Position numbers and translations under genes: made by a program
The notes under the pieces: model-generated
Database searches by the model: none
What the model was told of the DNA's origin: nothing
What the model saw: only the letters and a program-made list of their open reading frames with translations
Part shown: positions 1 through 8,578 of the stretch, one piece after another
Layout: each line of letters opens with the position of its first letter
Numbering within the stretch: the first letter of the stretch is position 1
Assembly: GCF_023701945.1 (NCBI RefSeq)
Contig: NZ_JABAEF010000004.1
Location: forward strand, 1-64,000
Reading direction: 5' to 3'
Origin: Rhizobium sp. CG5
Lineage (GTDB): Bacteria; Pseudomonadota; Alphaproteobacteria; Rhizobiales; Rhizobiaceae
DNA length: 64,000 bases

Positions 1-66
1 TATCCACTCGCTTCAACTCCCTCTCCATCCGCCGTCAAAAAAACGGATGGTCAGATAGATCCGAAG

Positions 67-122
67 GGGGTCAAAATTGGACGCCGATTACCCCGCTAAT
101 GGGGTCAATTTTGCACGCCGAA
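67..122. repeat. IS21-type terminal repeats
   Basis: Two near-identical direct repeats lie at 67-90 and 101-122; both follow GGGGTCAA..TTG.ACGCCGA. Tandem internal repeats of this kind at an element end are typical of IS21-family (istA/istB) insertion sequences. The rest of the element is not identifiable inside the window, so this is either one end of an element lying to the left or a relic. The family assignment rests on the repeat pattern only. Confidence 0.5.
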
Positions 123-124
123 AC

Positions 125-320
125 ACAGACTCTTAAGGGTTTACAAGATGGGTATGAGATCGCGTGCGCCAAGGCGATATCGTTGCGTTGTCCGGGCATG
201 TCGATCAGGCGTATCGGCAGACCGAGCGCTTCCGTTGCCAAATGGAATTTCGTGCTCAATCCACCGCGAGACAGACCCAGGTAACGACGCCCTAGTTCAC
301 CTTGAGTATTTTTGAACTGC
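125..320 (-). pseudogene. IS5-family transposase fragment
   Basis: The minus strand encodes about 60 residues resembling the central part of IS5-group transposases: NTQGELGRRYLGLSRGG, then LSTKFHLATEALGLPIRLI and a GQRNDIALAHA motif. The fragment lacks the N-terminal part and the catalytic C-terminal half, and the match ends close to the IS21-like repeats at 122. On the other side it runs into the 3' end of the allophanate hydrolase gene, whose last codons read the same DNA in another frame. It is a dead remnant. The assignment to IS5-type is from motif recognition. Confidence 0.65.
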
Positions 321-2115
321 GCAAGGTGATGAAGGCGCGCCAGCCTCCGAGTTTTGTGATCTCCTCGGCACCCTTTACCGCATGCGCTTCGCACAGAAAG
401 CTCGATACCGCTTTGCCGTCATCGAGCGTCACCTTGCCGATGCCAAGCGGCGCCGGGATGTCGGCGACAAACCGCCCGAAGGCCTCCGCCGGCAGCTTCC
501 AGACTTCCACCTCCAGGCCAGCACCCTCAAACCCCGGATCGCGGATGAGCCCCGGTTTCGGCGGGACCGTCCCGGGAAGCGCGTAGAGACGGTAATCGCC
601 GGCCGTGCGGCAGCGTCTGACCAGCTTGCCACCACCGCTGGTCAGCTGGTGGTTGAGCGGCATGCCGGTCAGATGAGCGCCGACAACGACGATTTCGATC
701 ATGCCATCTTCGGGATCCGGCACTTTCGATGCGTCCGGCAAGGCGGCCGTGCGATCTTTGCCCATGCCGGCTGCCAGGGCGCGATGCATCTGATCGGCGA
801 ACGGTGCCAGCGCGTCATCGCTGAAGGCCGGGCCGACCAAGGTCACGCCAGCGGGAAGATGTCCCTTGCTGTCAAAGCCCGCGGGAATGGCGATCGCGGC
901 ATAGCCGAACAGATTGGCGAAATTGGTGTAGCGGCCGAAATGGCTGTTCTTGGCGATCGGATCGGCCAGCATCGCCTCGACCGTATAGGTGGTCGGCGAG
1001 GTGGGCAGCAGCAGCATGTCGACCTTGCCCCATTCGACCTTGGCCTTTTGACGCAGGGCTTCCAGCTTGTACTTGCCCTCGAAGGCATCGACGGCGTCAA
1101 AGCGCTTCGCCCCTTCGATAATGGCCAGGACCGTCGGATCGAAATCCTCCCCATGGCTGTCGAGGAAATCCTTCACCGCGGCCAGGCGTTCGGCGACCCA
1201 GGGGCCGTTATAGAGCAGTTCGGCCGCCTCGCGGAAGGGTGCGTAGTCGAAGGGAACAATGGTGGCGCCGAGCGATCCGGCGCGTTCGATCGCGGCGTCA
1301 TAAAGGGCCTCGACCTCGGCATTGCCATAGAACTCGCGCTCGCCGCCGGCCAGAACGCCGATCCTCAAGCCCCCGCGCGCAAGCGTGACCGGCCGGGCAT
1401 CGGTTGAAAACGGGTCTTCGGCATCATAGCCTTCCATCACCTGTCTGACGGCGATGCCGTCGCCGACGGTGCCGGCAAAGACCGTCACCACATCGACGCT
1501 GCGGCAGGCCGGAACGACGCCGGTGTTCGGCACAAGCCCCGGTGTCGGCTTCACGCCGACAAGGTTGTTGAAGGCAGCCGGCACGCGGCCGGAGCCGGCC
1601 GTGTCGGTGCCCAGCGAAAAGCTCGCAAGCCCCGAGGCCACCGCAACGGCGGATCCGGAGGACGAACCGCCCGAGACATAGGCACTGTCGAAGACCGAGC
1701 GCGGAGCCCCATAGGGCGAACGCGTGCCGTTCAGGCCCGTGGCGAACTGGTCGAGATTGGTCTTGCCGATGACGAGGGCGCCGGCGGCCCTCAGACGGGC
1801 GATCAGCGTGGCATCCTTGTCCGGATGATATGCGAAGGCCGGGCAGGCCGCGGTCGTCGGCAGGCCCGCGACATCGATATTGTCCTTGACGGCAAAGGGA
1901 ATGCCCCAGAGCGGCAGGCTGTTGGGCTCGGGTGCCCGTTCCACCAGGGCCTTGGCCTGCGCCCGTAACGTGTCTGGCGGCGTGCGGGTGATAAAGACGG
2001 CCGGGTCTTCCAGGGAGTCGCAGCGCGACATCACCTCTTCCACGAGGGCAAGCGGCGTCAGGCCATCGGCATAGGCGGCGCGAACGGAGCTGAGATCGAG
2101 AATGGTCGGAAGCAT
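292..2115 (-). CDS. atzF: Allophanate hydrolase
   Basis: Cytoplasmic amidase-signature enzyme that hydrolyses allophanate to ammonia and CO2, the last step of urea-carboxylase or guanidine-carboxylase type pathways. The catalytic Lys lies in FAVKDN (about residue 77), the GGSSSGS loop at about 149-155 and the nucleophile Ser in DTAGSGR (about 175). A separate C-terminal domain starts near 470 (MIEIVVVGAHLTG) and ends GGWRAF, as in full-length allophanate hydrolases. ATG 2115 is preferred over TTG 2118 because AGAGGA lies upstream and the ATG shares its A with the stop of the upstream remnant. The last ten or so codons are read from IS5 remnant DNA, so the native C-terminus was replaced, but both domains look intact. 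Confidence 0.92.
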   Translation of the reverse strand: MLPTILDLSSVRAAYADGLTPLALVEEVMSRCDSLEDPAVFITRTPPDTLRAQAKALVERAPEPNSLPLWGIPFAVKDNIDVAGLPTTAACPAFAYHPDKDATLIARLRAAGALVIGKTNLDQFATGLNGTRSPYGAPRSVFDSAYVSGGSSSGSAVAVASGLASFSLGTDTAGSGRVPAAFNNLVGVKPTPGLVPNTGVVPACRSVDVVTVFAGTVGDGIAVRQVMEGYDAEDPFSTDARPVTLARGGLRIGVLAGGEREFYGNAEVEALYDAAIERAGSLGATIVPFDYAPFREAAELLYNGPWVAERLAAVKDFLDSHGEDFDPTVLAIIEGAKRFDAVDAFEGKYKLEALRQKAKVEWGKVDMLLLPTSPTTYTVEAMLADPIAKNSHFGRYTNFANLFGYAAIAIPAGFDSKGHLPAGVTLVGPAFSDDALAPFADQMHRALAAGMGKDRTAALPDASKVPDPEDGMIEIVVVGAHLTGMPLNHQLTSGGGKLVRRCRTAGDYRLYALPGTVPPKPGLIRDPGFEGAGLEVEVWKLPAEAFGRFVADIPAPLGIGKVTLDDGKAVSSFLCEAHAVKGAEEITKLGGWRAFITLRSSKILKVN

Positions 2116-2339
2116 CAATTTTCCTCTAGTACGGCCAGGACATCGCCAGCCTTCATCGTGCGGCCCGGGGCCGCGAGCAGTTTGTGGACGCGCCCCATCG
2201 GCAGAGGCGGTATCGCGACGTCAGGATGGTTGCCGGTTGCCAGCGCCGGACCAAGGTGGGTGGTTGCGGCGGCTGTCATGACGGCCTCGAGAGCAGAACG
2301 GCGTGCGAACAGACGCAGACCGGGGCGATCCTCGTCGCT
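2115..2339 (-). pseudogene. Biotinyl-domain remnant of a urea/guanidine carboxylase
   Basis: The minus-strand frame directly upstream of atzF is open for about 75 codons after a stop at 2342-2340. It ends in MGRVHKLLAAPGRTMKAGDV followed by LAVLEEN and a TGA that overlaps the atzF ATG. This matches the last strands of a biotinyl/lipoyl domain, as at the C-terminus of urea carboxylases. The biotin-accepting MKM motif is absent and there is no start or carboxylase body: the DNA goes straight into the urea carboxylase-associated gene at 2406. I infer that a carboxylase of about 3.5 kb was deleted, leaving only its tail. The 40 residues ahead of the recognisable part are not identifiable. Confidence 0.6.
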
Positions 2340-2405
2340 TCAGACGGCGGGATAGACCAACTGCAGCCTCGCCGCAGTTTGCCGCCATGGCTCTCCGGAC
2401 CATCG

Positions 2406-3056
2406 TCAAGCCTTGTCGTCCCAGACCAGGACGCGGATCGGCGTGGGATCGAAGCCGTTGCAGGGATTGTTGATCTGCGGGCAGTTCGAGATCACCAGCA
2501 GAACGTCCATCTCGGCCTTCAACTCGACATAGTCGCCGGGTGCGGAAATGCCGTCGACGATGGTCATCTCGCCGGAGGGCTCGATCGGCACATTCATGAA
2601 GAAGTTGATATTCGGCACGACGTCGCGCTTGCTCATGCCGTGTTTGGACACTTCCAGAACGAAATTATCGCGGCAGGCATGCAGATATCTGGTTTCGTGA
2701 CCGAAGCGCACGGTGTTGCTTTCGCACGAGCAGGCGCCGGCGGCGGTGTCATGGCGACCGCAGCTGTCGGCGGTCATGGTCAGCATGGTGCGGCCCTCGC
2801 TCGACACGATCTTCGTGCCGGTCGAGATGTAAGCCATGCCTTGTACGCGCATGGTATCCTGATTGGAGTAGCGCTCGGAAAAATCGTCGGCATTGTAGAA
2901 CAGCGTGTCGATCGCCTGCTGGCCATAGCCGTCTTCGATGCGCAGGATCTGGCCCTTTTTGACGATAGTCGAGAAGGGGGCTTCCGCCGGCACATGGTGA
3001 TCCTGAACCGCGTTTTCGAGGCTGCGGGCGGGGGAGGTGGCTGTGAATGGGGTCAT
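2406..3056 (-). CDS. Urea carboxylase-associated protein 1 family (carboxyguanidine deiminase subunit)
   Basis: 216-residue cytoplasmic protein of the DUF1989/urea carboxylase-associated family. Members work with a second paralogue as carboxyguanidine deiminase, turning carboxyguanidine into allophanate for the hydrolase encoded downstream. Visible hallmarks are DGYGQQAIDTLFYNADD near the start, a Cys-rich stretch (TADSCGRHDTAAGACSCESN), SKRDVVPNINFFMNVPI and the terminal SNCPQINNPCNGFDPTPIRV. ATG 3056 follows a GAGGGAGA ribosome site; a longer reading to 3164 runs into the upstream gene. It lies 13 bases after its paralogue and 67 bases before the carboxylase remnant. The family call is firm; the reaction comes from family knowledge, and the expected carboxylase partner is missing here. 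Confidence 0.85.
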   Translation of the reverse strand: MTPFTATSPARSLENAVQDHHVPAEAPFSTIVKKGQILRIEDGYGQQAIDTLFYNADDFSERYSNQDTMRVQGMAYISTGTKIVSSEGRTMLTMTADSCGRHDTAAGACSCESNTVRFGHETRYLHACRDNFVLEVSKHGMSKRDVVPNINFFMNVPIEPSGEMTIVDGISAPGDYVELKAEMDVLLVISNCPQINNPCNGFDPTPIRVLVWDDKA

Positions 3057-3069
3057 TTTCTTGTCTCCC

Positions 3070-3888
3070 TCAGGCTTGCGCGAATGCGTTGTTTTCGAAA
3101 CCGCGCACGGCTTCCGCGGTGGCGGTGCGGCACAGATCGGCAGCCGCAGGTGCGACGGCTGCAATGCGGGTCACGGTGACCGGATTGGGCGCATAGTTTT
3201 CGTTGGGGTCGAGGGGGTGCGGGCAGTTGGAGAAACCGACGAACAGGTCCATTTCGGCGCGCAGTTCGACATAGTCTGCCCCATTCAGCAGATCCGATTT
3301 CCAGGTGAATTTGCCGTCCTTGTCGACTCGCACAGGGGCAAACAGCGACAGCGCGGCCGGCAGGTCTCGCTTGTCGAGGCCGAGCTTGTTGGCGACGATC
3401 ACGAAATTATCACGGGTATTGCGGGTCTTGGCGTCCCCATAGCGTGCGGCATTGGAGGCTGCGGTCGAGCCGCCCATCAGGCAATCGTGGGCGCCGCTGG
3501 AGTCCTCGCAGATGGAGAACATGACCTTGCCCATGTCCGAAAAGACCACCCGGCCCTTGCCGAGCCCTGTCGTCCATTGCACCTTCACCGTGTCCGGCAG
3601 GTTCAGCCGTTCGGACGGGTCTACCGCATTCCAGGCGACGAGCGACATGGTGGAAAAACCGTCATCCAGCGCGATCCGCAAGGTCTCGTTCTTCTTGACG
3701 GACGTCCACCAATACCAGCCGCCCGGGATCACCTCCCGATGCACGACGGTGTCGGCGCCCGCGGCCGGCGCGGGCAGCCTGCTCTTTTCCGGCAGGGCTT
3801 TTGGAGCGAATTGCAGCCCCTTGCGCTGATGTTCCTCGTAGCGCGCACGATTGGCTGCGATTTCCTCGGCTGAGCGTTTGATATGCAC
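3070..3888 (-). CDS. Urea carboxylase-associated protein 2 family (carboxyguanidine deiminase subunit)
   Basis: 272-residue cytoplasmic paralogue of the next gene. Typical features are the N-terminal SAEEIAANRARYEEHQRKGL, the aromatic PGGWYWWTSVKKNETLRI segment, CEDSSGAHDCLMGG, GLDKRDLPAALSLFAPV and a C-terminal FSNCPHPLDPNENY. A GTG start at 3888 is chosen because GGAG lies ten bases upstream and the product then begins MHIKRSAEEI like its relatives; the frame continues to an upstream ATG at 3984 without a good ribosome site. It is translated just before its partner, with which it probably forms the deiminase. The 330-base leader upstream holds a repeated GACGAACCG motif and a long palindrome. 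Confidence 0.85.
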   Translation of the reverse strand: MHIKRSAEEIAANRARYEEHQRKGLQFAPKALPEKSRLPAPAAGADTVVHREVIPGGWYWWTSVKKNETLRIALDDGFSTMSLVAWNAVDPSERLNLPDTVKVQWTTGLGKGRVVFSDMGKVMFSICEDSSGAHDCLMGGSTAASNAARYGDAKTRNTRDNFVIVANKLGLDKRDLPAALSLFAPVRVDKDGKFTWKSDLLNGADYVELRAEMDLFVGFSNCPHPLDPNENYAPNPVTVTRIAAVAPAAADLCRTATAEAVRGFENNAFAQA

Positions 3889-3924
3889 GGTTCGTCTCCT
3901 GGTAACTGCAGGTCGGTTCGTCCC
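3886..3924 (-). promoter_or_regulatory. Possible ACGA-loop leader element (guanidine-II-like)
   Basis: On the minus strand GACGAACCG occurs twice, at 3919-3911 within GTCGGGACGAACCGAC (a 5-bp stem with an ACGA-containing loop) and at 3896-3888, overlapping the ribosome site and start codon of the deiminase gene. Guanidine-II (mini-ykkC) riboswitches consist of two small hairpins with ACGR loops, the second close to the ribosome site, and occur ahead of guanidine genes. The second hairpin here is poorly paired, so this is only a candidate. Confidence 0.25.
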
Positions 3925-4081
3925 GACGATTGCCTTGTATGGCCGGGTCGGCCCGCTGGCCGAATATGGGGTGGCGCCCGGCAAGCGGGCGGCCAGATGG
4001 CGGACTGCGCTCCGTCGTCGCGCATGAGAGAATTTCCGCTTTTCTTCGAACTGCGAAAGCGCTCTCCCTCTTTGTTTTTAC

Positions 4082-4122
4082 GCAATTCCAGCAAAACCGC
4101 TGCGCACTCTTGCTGGAATTGC
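4082..4122. repeat. 13-bp perfect inverted repeat, probable dispersed rhizobial palindrome
   Basis: GCAATTCCAGCAA at 4082-4094 is the exact reverse complement of TTGCTGGAATTGC at 4110-4122, with a 15-base loop. It lies in the 332-base gap between the exported M20 hydrolase and the deiminase genes, where no gene is visible. The length and AT-rich arms suggest either a dispersed intergenic palindrome or a hairpin that lowers or stabilises downstream mRNA; there is no U-tract on either strand directly after it. Confidence 0.55.
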
Positions 4123-4220
4123 TCTAGCAGCTTTTCTTCCCGGTCATGGAGGAAGCGACGCATCAGGGCCAAGGTCAAACGTGGCGGAAGCCCAGAGGCA
4201 GACGGGTCTCCAATGACGGA

Positions 4221-5681
4221 TCACTCGATCACGGCTCCGTCGCGGTAGTTGAGCGGCGGTTTCTGGCTGCCCACGAGGGGCAGATATTTGAAGTCATCGC
4301 CCCGGGCCTTGTCGAACTCCGCCTTGGCGGCCGTGATCACGTCGGGCGACTGGAACAGGGTCGCCGCCGTGGTGGCCAGGGTTTCTTCCGCCAGCCGCAT
4401 GCCCTTTTCACCGATCGACATGCCGCTTGCCGCGACCGCCTGCCAGGAGTGTGCCGGTGTGCCCGGCACCCAGCTTGCGGTGCCGAGACCGACGGTGGGC
4501 GTTGCCCAGCTGACATCGCCGACATCGGTGGAGTAGGAGCCCTCGAAGCCGAAGTCATAGTCTTCGATGCTGAAGGCCTCGGACAGGTCCTTCTTTTTCT
4601 TCATGCTGTCCTGAAGCGTGGTGGCGAATGCTGTTTCTTCCGCCGTCCATTCGATCGGACGGGCAGCGCGCAGGTTTTCATCCATCACCCGACCCAGCGT
4701 GTCATTGGGCAGAAGCGAATAGACCCCGCCGATCCGCTCGACGTCGACGGTCGTGCCGGTCCCCAGGGCCGCACCTTCCGCTGCCTTTTCGATCCGTTCG
4801 AAAATCTCCGAGACCATCTTGGGGTCGGGGTGACGCACATAGAGATAGCTCTCTGCAAAATCCGGCACCACATTCGGTGCCTTGCCGCCATTGGTGATCA
4901 CATAATGGATGCGGGTCTTTTCGGGCACATGCTCGCGCATCATGTTTACCATGTAATCCATGGCCTCGATGCCATCGAGGGCGGAGCGGCCCTTTTCGGG
5001 GGCGAGAGCTGCGTGGGCGGAAACACCGTGAAAGCGGAACTTGGCGCTGATATTGGCCAGCGACTTGTCCTGCCAGGCCCCGTTGCTGCTGCCGGGGTGC
5101 CAGTGCAGCGTGATATCGACATCGTCAAACAGGCCGGCGCGAACCATGTAGACCTTGCCTGAGCCGCCTTCTTCAGCAGGGGTTCCATAAAGGCGAACCT
5201 GGCCCTTGATATTATTCGCCGTCATCCACTCGGAAATGGCAATCGCGGCGCCAACGGAGCCGGCGCCAAACAAATTGTGTCCGCAGGCATGGCCGTCGGC
5301 CAGCCCGTCGATCGCTTCCTTGGTTGGCTGTGCATCCTGCGAGAAACCGGGCAGGGCGTCCATTTCCGCCATGATCGCAATCACCGGGCCGTCCTTGTCG
5401 CCGAAGCTTGCAACGAAAGCCGTCGGAATATCGGCGACACCGGTTTCGACCTTGAAGCCATGCTTTTCAAGTTCGCCGGCCAAAAGTTTCGAGGTGTTGA
5501 GCTCCTTGTATCCGAGTTCCGGATGAAGCCAGATGTCGTGGGCAATCTCGTTGATGCGCGGCGTCAACTGGTCGACGTAAGAAGCGATCTGCGTTCGGGC
5601 CTCGGGGCTCAGAGGGCCCGCAAGACTGAGGGTTGCCGTCGATAGCAGCAAAGCCGTTGTCAGGGTAAGTAGGGTTTTCAT
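4221..5681 (-). CDS. Exported M20 metallopeptidase, AbgB-like amidohydrolase
   Basis: 486-residue M20-family zinc hydrolase related to aminobenzoyl-glutamate hydrolase subunit AbgB. It carries an N-terminal signal peptide (MKTLLTLTTALLLSTATLSLA, cleavage near residue 22), so it should act in the periplasm. Zinc-site motifs are DGHACGHNLFG (about 130-140), GTPAEEGGSGK (about 166-176), LHWHPG and the C-terminal PAHSWQAVA; a dimerisation lid lies between. ATG 5681 has a GGAAGG ribosome site. It follows a cytoplasmic relative by 72 bases in the same direction. M20/AbgB enzymes cleave amide bonds of N-acyl amino acids; the substrate here is unknown, but an exported form beside a Pot-type importer suggests trimming of a compound before uptake. 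Confidence 0.85.
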   Translation of the reverse strand: MKTLLTLTTALLLSTATLSLAGPLSPEARTQIASYVDQLTPRINEIAHDIWLHPELGYKELNTSKLLAGELEKHGFKVETGVADIPTAFVASFGDKDGPVIAIMAEMDALPGFSQDAQPTKEAIDGLADGHACGHNLFGAGSVGAAIAISEWMTANNIKGQVRLYGTPAEEGGSGKVYMVRAGLFDDVDITLHWHPGSSNGAWQDKSLANISAKFRFHGVSAHAALAPEKGRSALDGIEAMDYMVNMMREHVPEKTRIHYVITNGGKAPNVVPDFAESYLYVRHPDPKMVSEIFERIEKAAEGAALGTGTTVDVERIGGVYSLLPNDTLGRVMDENLRAARPIEWTAEETAFATTLQDSMKKKKDLSEAFSIEDYDFGFEGSYSTDVGDVSWATPTVGLGTASWVPGTPAHSWQAVAASGMSIGEKGMRLAEETLATTAATLFQSPDVITAAKAEFDKARGDDFKYLPLVGSQKPPLNYRDGAVIE

Positions 5682-5753
5682 TGTCTTTCCTTCCTGTGGT
5701 CGACCGAAATGCAGACGAACAATGCTGATTGCAGGGCGGTCGTAGTGCGAGTG

Positions 5754-7136
5754 TCACCGGCTCCAGGTCGCGTCCCAAAAGGATTGCGGATCCTTGACCA
5801 GCACGTCGGTGATGGTGGGTGCGGGCGGCGTTATGATCCTGTCTTCAACGCGTGCCTGAAGTTCGGATTTGGCCGCCTCGACTGTTTTGGGCGATGCGAG
5901 TAGACGCACCGCCGCCATGGCGAGCGTTTCCGATGCCATCAGCGCCCCCGGACTGGAGGATGAGTGGCCCGAAAGCGCCGTCCAGGCCCAATGGTGGATC
6001 GGCACATTGTTCGGATAGGCCCAATTGACGCGGCCAAGCGGCACAACCCAACTGACATTGCCATCGTCCTGACCATAATAGTCGATCCCGGTGTCGAAAT
6101 AGTCGATCTCGCGATGCAGATCGAAAGGCGCTCCCGGATCGCAGGCCGATGACAATTCCGTCATCCAGGTAATGTCATCATCCGTCCAACGGGGCGGGCC
6201 CACTTCGCGGATGCAGTCGTCGAGCACACGTCCTACCGTGTCATTGCCCAGATAGCCGCGGCAGGAGGCGATCTGTTCGGCGCAAAAGTCGACATTGCGT
6301 TCCCCGGCTATGGTGCGGAACGTTTCCTCCATTTTCCGGTAGCCCTCCGAAACGACAGTGAAGTCTGGATGTCTGACGGAGGCCCAAAGCCGCACTTCTT
6401 CCGGCGTTACTCCGGGCGTGATGCCGGCGTCGCGATAGACATGCTTGAGCTGCAAGCCCGGGATTTCATCCTTTATGCGGACGAAAGCCGCAAAGGCGGC
6501 CTCGGCCGTTTCCAGCGCGTTGCGTGTCGCCACCTTGCCGCCATGGGCGCTGACGCCGGTAAATCGGAATTCACCGCTGGCCATGGAATGGCATGGGCGG
6601 GCCAGAGAACCGTTCTGATAATCGCCGTGCGATGTGATGATCACGTCGAGGCCATCGAAAGCACCCGCGGCCTGGAGCGCGAGCTTGCCCCAGCCGATTT
6701 CTTCGGCCGGGCAGCCAATGATGCGGATTTCGCCCGGCAGCGACAGCGTCTTCATGGTCTTGATCGCGGCAATTCCGGCCCCGGTGTTGACCGGCCCAAT
6801 GTGATTGTGGCCGCAGCCGTGGCCGGGCTTGCGGCGATTGCCCTGTCGATAGGGTACCGCATCATTGTAAAGTGCTGGCAGGGCGTCATACTCGACGAGG
6901 ATGCCGACGCGCGGCCCCTGGCCGTGGATGACGCTGGCGACAAACGCCGTCGGTATGCCGAAGGCACCGCGTTCGACTGCAATACCGTGGCGCTCCATAA
7001 AGGAGCAGAGGATGTCGGACGAGGTGAACTCCATTGCGGGAAGTTCGGGAACTGCCCATAATTGTGCAAAAAGGCCTTCGATTTCACCGGCAATCTCGGC
7101 CCAGTTCTGGCGCGCCATCCGCATCGTATCCTGCAT
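5754..7136 (-). CDS. Cytoplasmic M20 metallopeptidase, AbgB-like amidohydrolase
   Basis: 460-residue M20-family zinc hydrolase, paralogous to the exported enzyme downstream but without a signal peptide. Motifs: EYDALPALYNDAVPY with PGHGCGHNHIGPV (about 95-107), IGCPAEEIGWGK (about 130), ITSHGD, GVSAHGGK and the C-terminal IHHWAWTALSGHS. ATG 7136 begins one base after the stop of the isochorismatase-like gene, which implies translational coupling; a longer reading to 7313 lies inside that gene. Likely role: intracellular cleavage of an amide-linked imported substrate. Substrate not deducible from sequence. Confidence 0.85.
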   Translation of the reverse strand: MQDTMRMARQNWAEIAGEIEGLFAQLWAVPELPAMEFTSSDILCSFMERHGIAVERGAFGIPTAFVASVIHGQGPRVGILVEYDALPALYNDAVPYRQGNRRKPGHGCGHNHIGPVNTGAGIAAIKTMKTLSLPGEIRIIGCPAEEIGWGKLALQAAGAFDGLDVIITSHGDYQNGSLARPCHSMASGEFRFTGVSAHGGKVATRNALETAEAAFAAFVRIKDEIPGLQLKHVYRDAGITPGVTPEEVRLWASVRHPDFTVVSEGYRKMEETFRTIAGERNVDFCAEQIASCRGYLGNDTVGRVLDDCIREVGPPRWTDDDITWMTELSSACDPGAPFDLHREIDYFDTGIDYYGQDDGNVSWVVPLGRVNWAYPNNVPIHHWAWTALSGHSSSSPGALMASETLAMAAVRLLASPKTVEAAKSELQARVEDRIITPPAPTITDVLVKDPQSFWDATWSR

Positions 7137-7137
7137 G

Positions 7138-7758
7138 TCAGGCAGCCCTGTCTTTTGAGAACGTGCGGAACGCGGCAACGATTTCGTCGGAGGAACGACG
7201 GGCCCCGTGCTGAAGATATTCCATATTGGCGAGCGCCGCGTCATGGGCCTCGATCGAGGACCCGGCAACGCAATCATCGACGACGCGGCAGTGATAGTCA
7301 TTCTGATGGCCATCGGCGAAGGTGTAGTGCACGCAGATATTGGTGAGGCCGCCGAGCATGACCAAGGTCTCGGCCTTCAGGCCGCGCAACAGGATCGACA
7401 GATCCGTGCCGATGAAGCCGGAGTAGCGTCGCTTGACGATCACGTAGTCGTCGTCACGCAGTCCGATTTCCTCTGAAGCCAGTTTGGTTCCTTCCCAGTC
7501 TTCCCGCAGGTGTTCGTCTTCGTCGCCATCCATTTCGCGACCGTAGTCGACGCCGCTCTTGCGATGGCTTTCCTGCAGAAAGATGATCGGCACCCCGCCT
7601 TCGCGTGCCGCATCGATCACACGGCGTGCCTTCAGCATCCTGTCGACCATGCCGGGCATCAACGGAATGGCACCATCGTCCATGAAGGCCGATTTCTGGA
7701 TGTCGACGACGATCAGAACAGGCTGGCCGACGAGCATGGGGTTCTGTTTCTTTTGCAT
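7138..7758 (-). CDS. Isochorismatase-like cysteine hydrolase
   Basis: 206-residue cytoplasmic hydrolase of the isochorismatase fold, which includes N-carbamoyl amidases and biuret and guanylurea hydrolases. The catalytic triad is visible: Asp in VLIVVDIQKSAF (about 19), Lys in VIVKRRYSGFIGTDLS (about 110) and Cys in GGLTNICVHYTFADGH (about 142). ATG 7758 is preceded by AAGGAG. It lies 19 bases after the permease gene and is coupled to the M20 gene, so it belongs to the Pot-type transporter operon. A close paralogue is encoded at 11954-12589 across the divergent promoter. Given allophanate hydrolase in the same cluster, an amidase acting on a carbamoyl, biuret or guanylurea-type compound is a reasonable inference, not a demonstration. 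Confidence 0.85.
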   Translation of the reverse strand: MQKKQNPMLVGQPVLIVVDIQKSAFMDDGAIPLMPGMVDRMLKARRVIDAAREGGVPIIFLQESHRKSGVDYGREMDGDEDEHLREDWEGTKLASEEIGLRDDDYVIVKRRYSGFIGTDLSILLRGLKAETLVMLGGLTNICVHYTFADGHQNDYHCRVVDDCVAGSSIEAHDAALANMEYLQHGARRSSDEIVAAFRTFSKDRAA

Positions 7759-7777
7759 CGATAGTCTCCTTCGAGGG

Positions 7778-8578
7778 TCAGTGACGGGAACCGAGAAGCT
7801 TGGGAAGATTGCCCAGCCGCGCCACCGTGATGAAACCGCAAAGGCCGATCACCATGAACAGGACAGCGCCGACGCACATGGTGGGCGTAAAGCCCGTGCG
7901 CATATTCGAGAAAATCTTCACCGGCATGGTTTCCGCGGTGAAGCCCGCCACCATGAAGGCGATGACATATTCATTGAGACTGAAGATCGCCGTGAAGATC
8001 ATGCTGGAGACGATGAAGGGTATGACCATCGGCAGAGCGATCGTGCGCAGCACATCGTTGCTGCGGGCACCCATGGTGCGGGCGGCTTCCACCAGGGACT
8101 GGTCGATGGTGCTGAAGCCGAGCGAGATCATCACCAGGGGCACGGCAATGAAGGTGATCGCGTGACTGATGATGATATTCTCGATCTGTCCCACATGCCG
8201 GACGGCACTCCAGAACAGCAGGAAGAGGACCGCGATGACCACCGGTGGCAGAATGAACGGAACGCCCACCATACCAGCCAACAGATTGGCGAAGCGCGAG
8301 TTTACCTTCCACTGTGCGTAAGCGACCGGAAAGGCGATGCTTGTCGCCAGAACCGAGGCGGCAAGCGCTATGACCACCGAACGTGAAAAGGCGGCCGTCC
8401 ACATCGGGTCGGCGAAGAAGGTCTCGTACCATCTGAGGCTGAGGTTCTGGGGCGGAAAGGTCATCTGGGCCGTGCCATTGAAGCTGACGGCCGTGACAAT
8501 CACCAATGGAGCGGCCAGAAACAGCGCAAGGACGATCAGGAAAAGGCGACGTGCTAAGGTTTGAGCGAGCAGATTCAT
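7778..8578 (-). CDS. ABC transporter permease, PotC/PotI type
   Basis: 266-residue inner-membrane permease with six predicted helices (first LFLIVLALFLAAPLVIVTAV) and the EAA loop EAARTMGARSNDVLRTIALP (about 160-180) that contacts the ATPase. The start ATG overlaps the stop of the upstream permease (ATGA). Together with the genes at 8575-11633 it forms a complete spermidine/putrescine-type importer of the polyamine/opine/iron family. The upstream cytosolic hydrolases in the same operon suggest the imported compound is a nitrogenous solute rather than a polyamine itself. Confidence 0.9.
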   Translation of the reverse strand: MNLLAQTLARRLFLIVLALFLAAPLVIVTAVSFNGTAQMTFPPQNLSLRWYETFFADPMWTAAFSRSVVIALAASVLATSIAFPVAYAQWKVNSRFANLLAGMVGVPFILPPVVIAVLFLLFWSAVRHVGQIENIIISHAITFIAVPLVMISLGFSTIDQSLVEAARTMGARSNDVLRTIALPMVIPFIVSSMIFTAIFSLNEYVIAFMVAGFTAETMPVKIFSNMRTGFTPTMCVGAVLFMVIGLCGFITVARLGNLPKLLGSRH

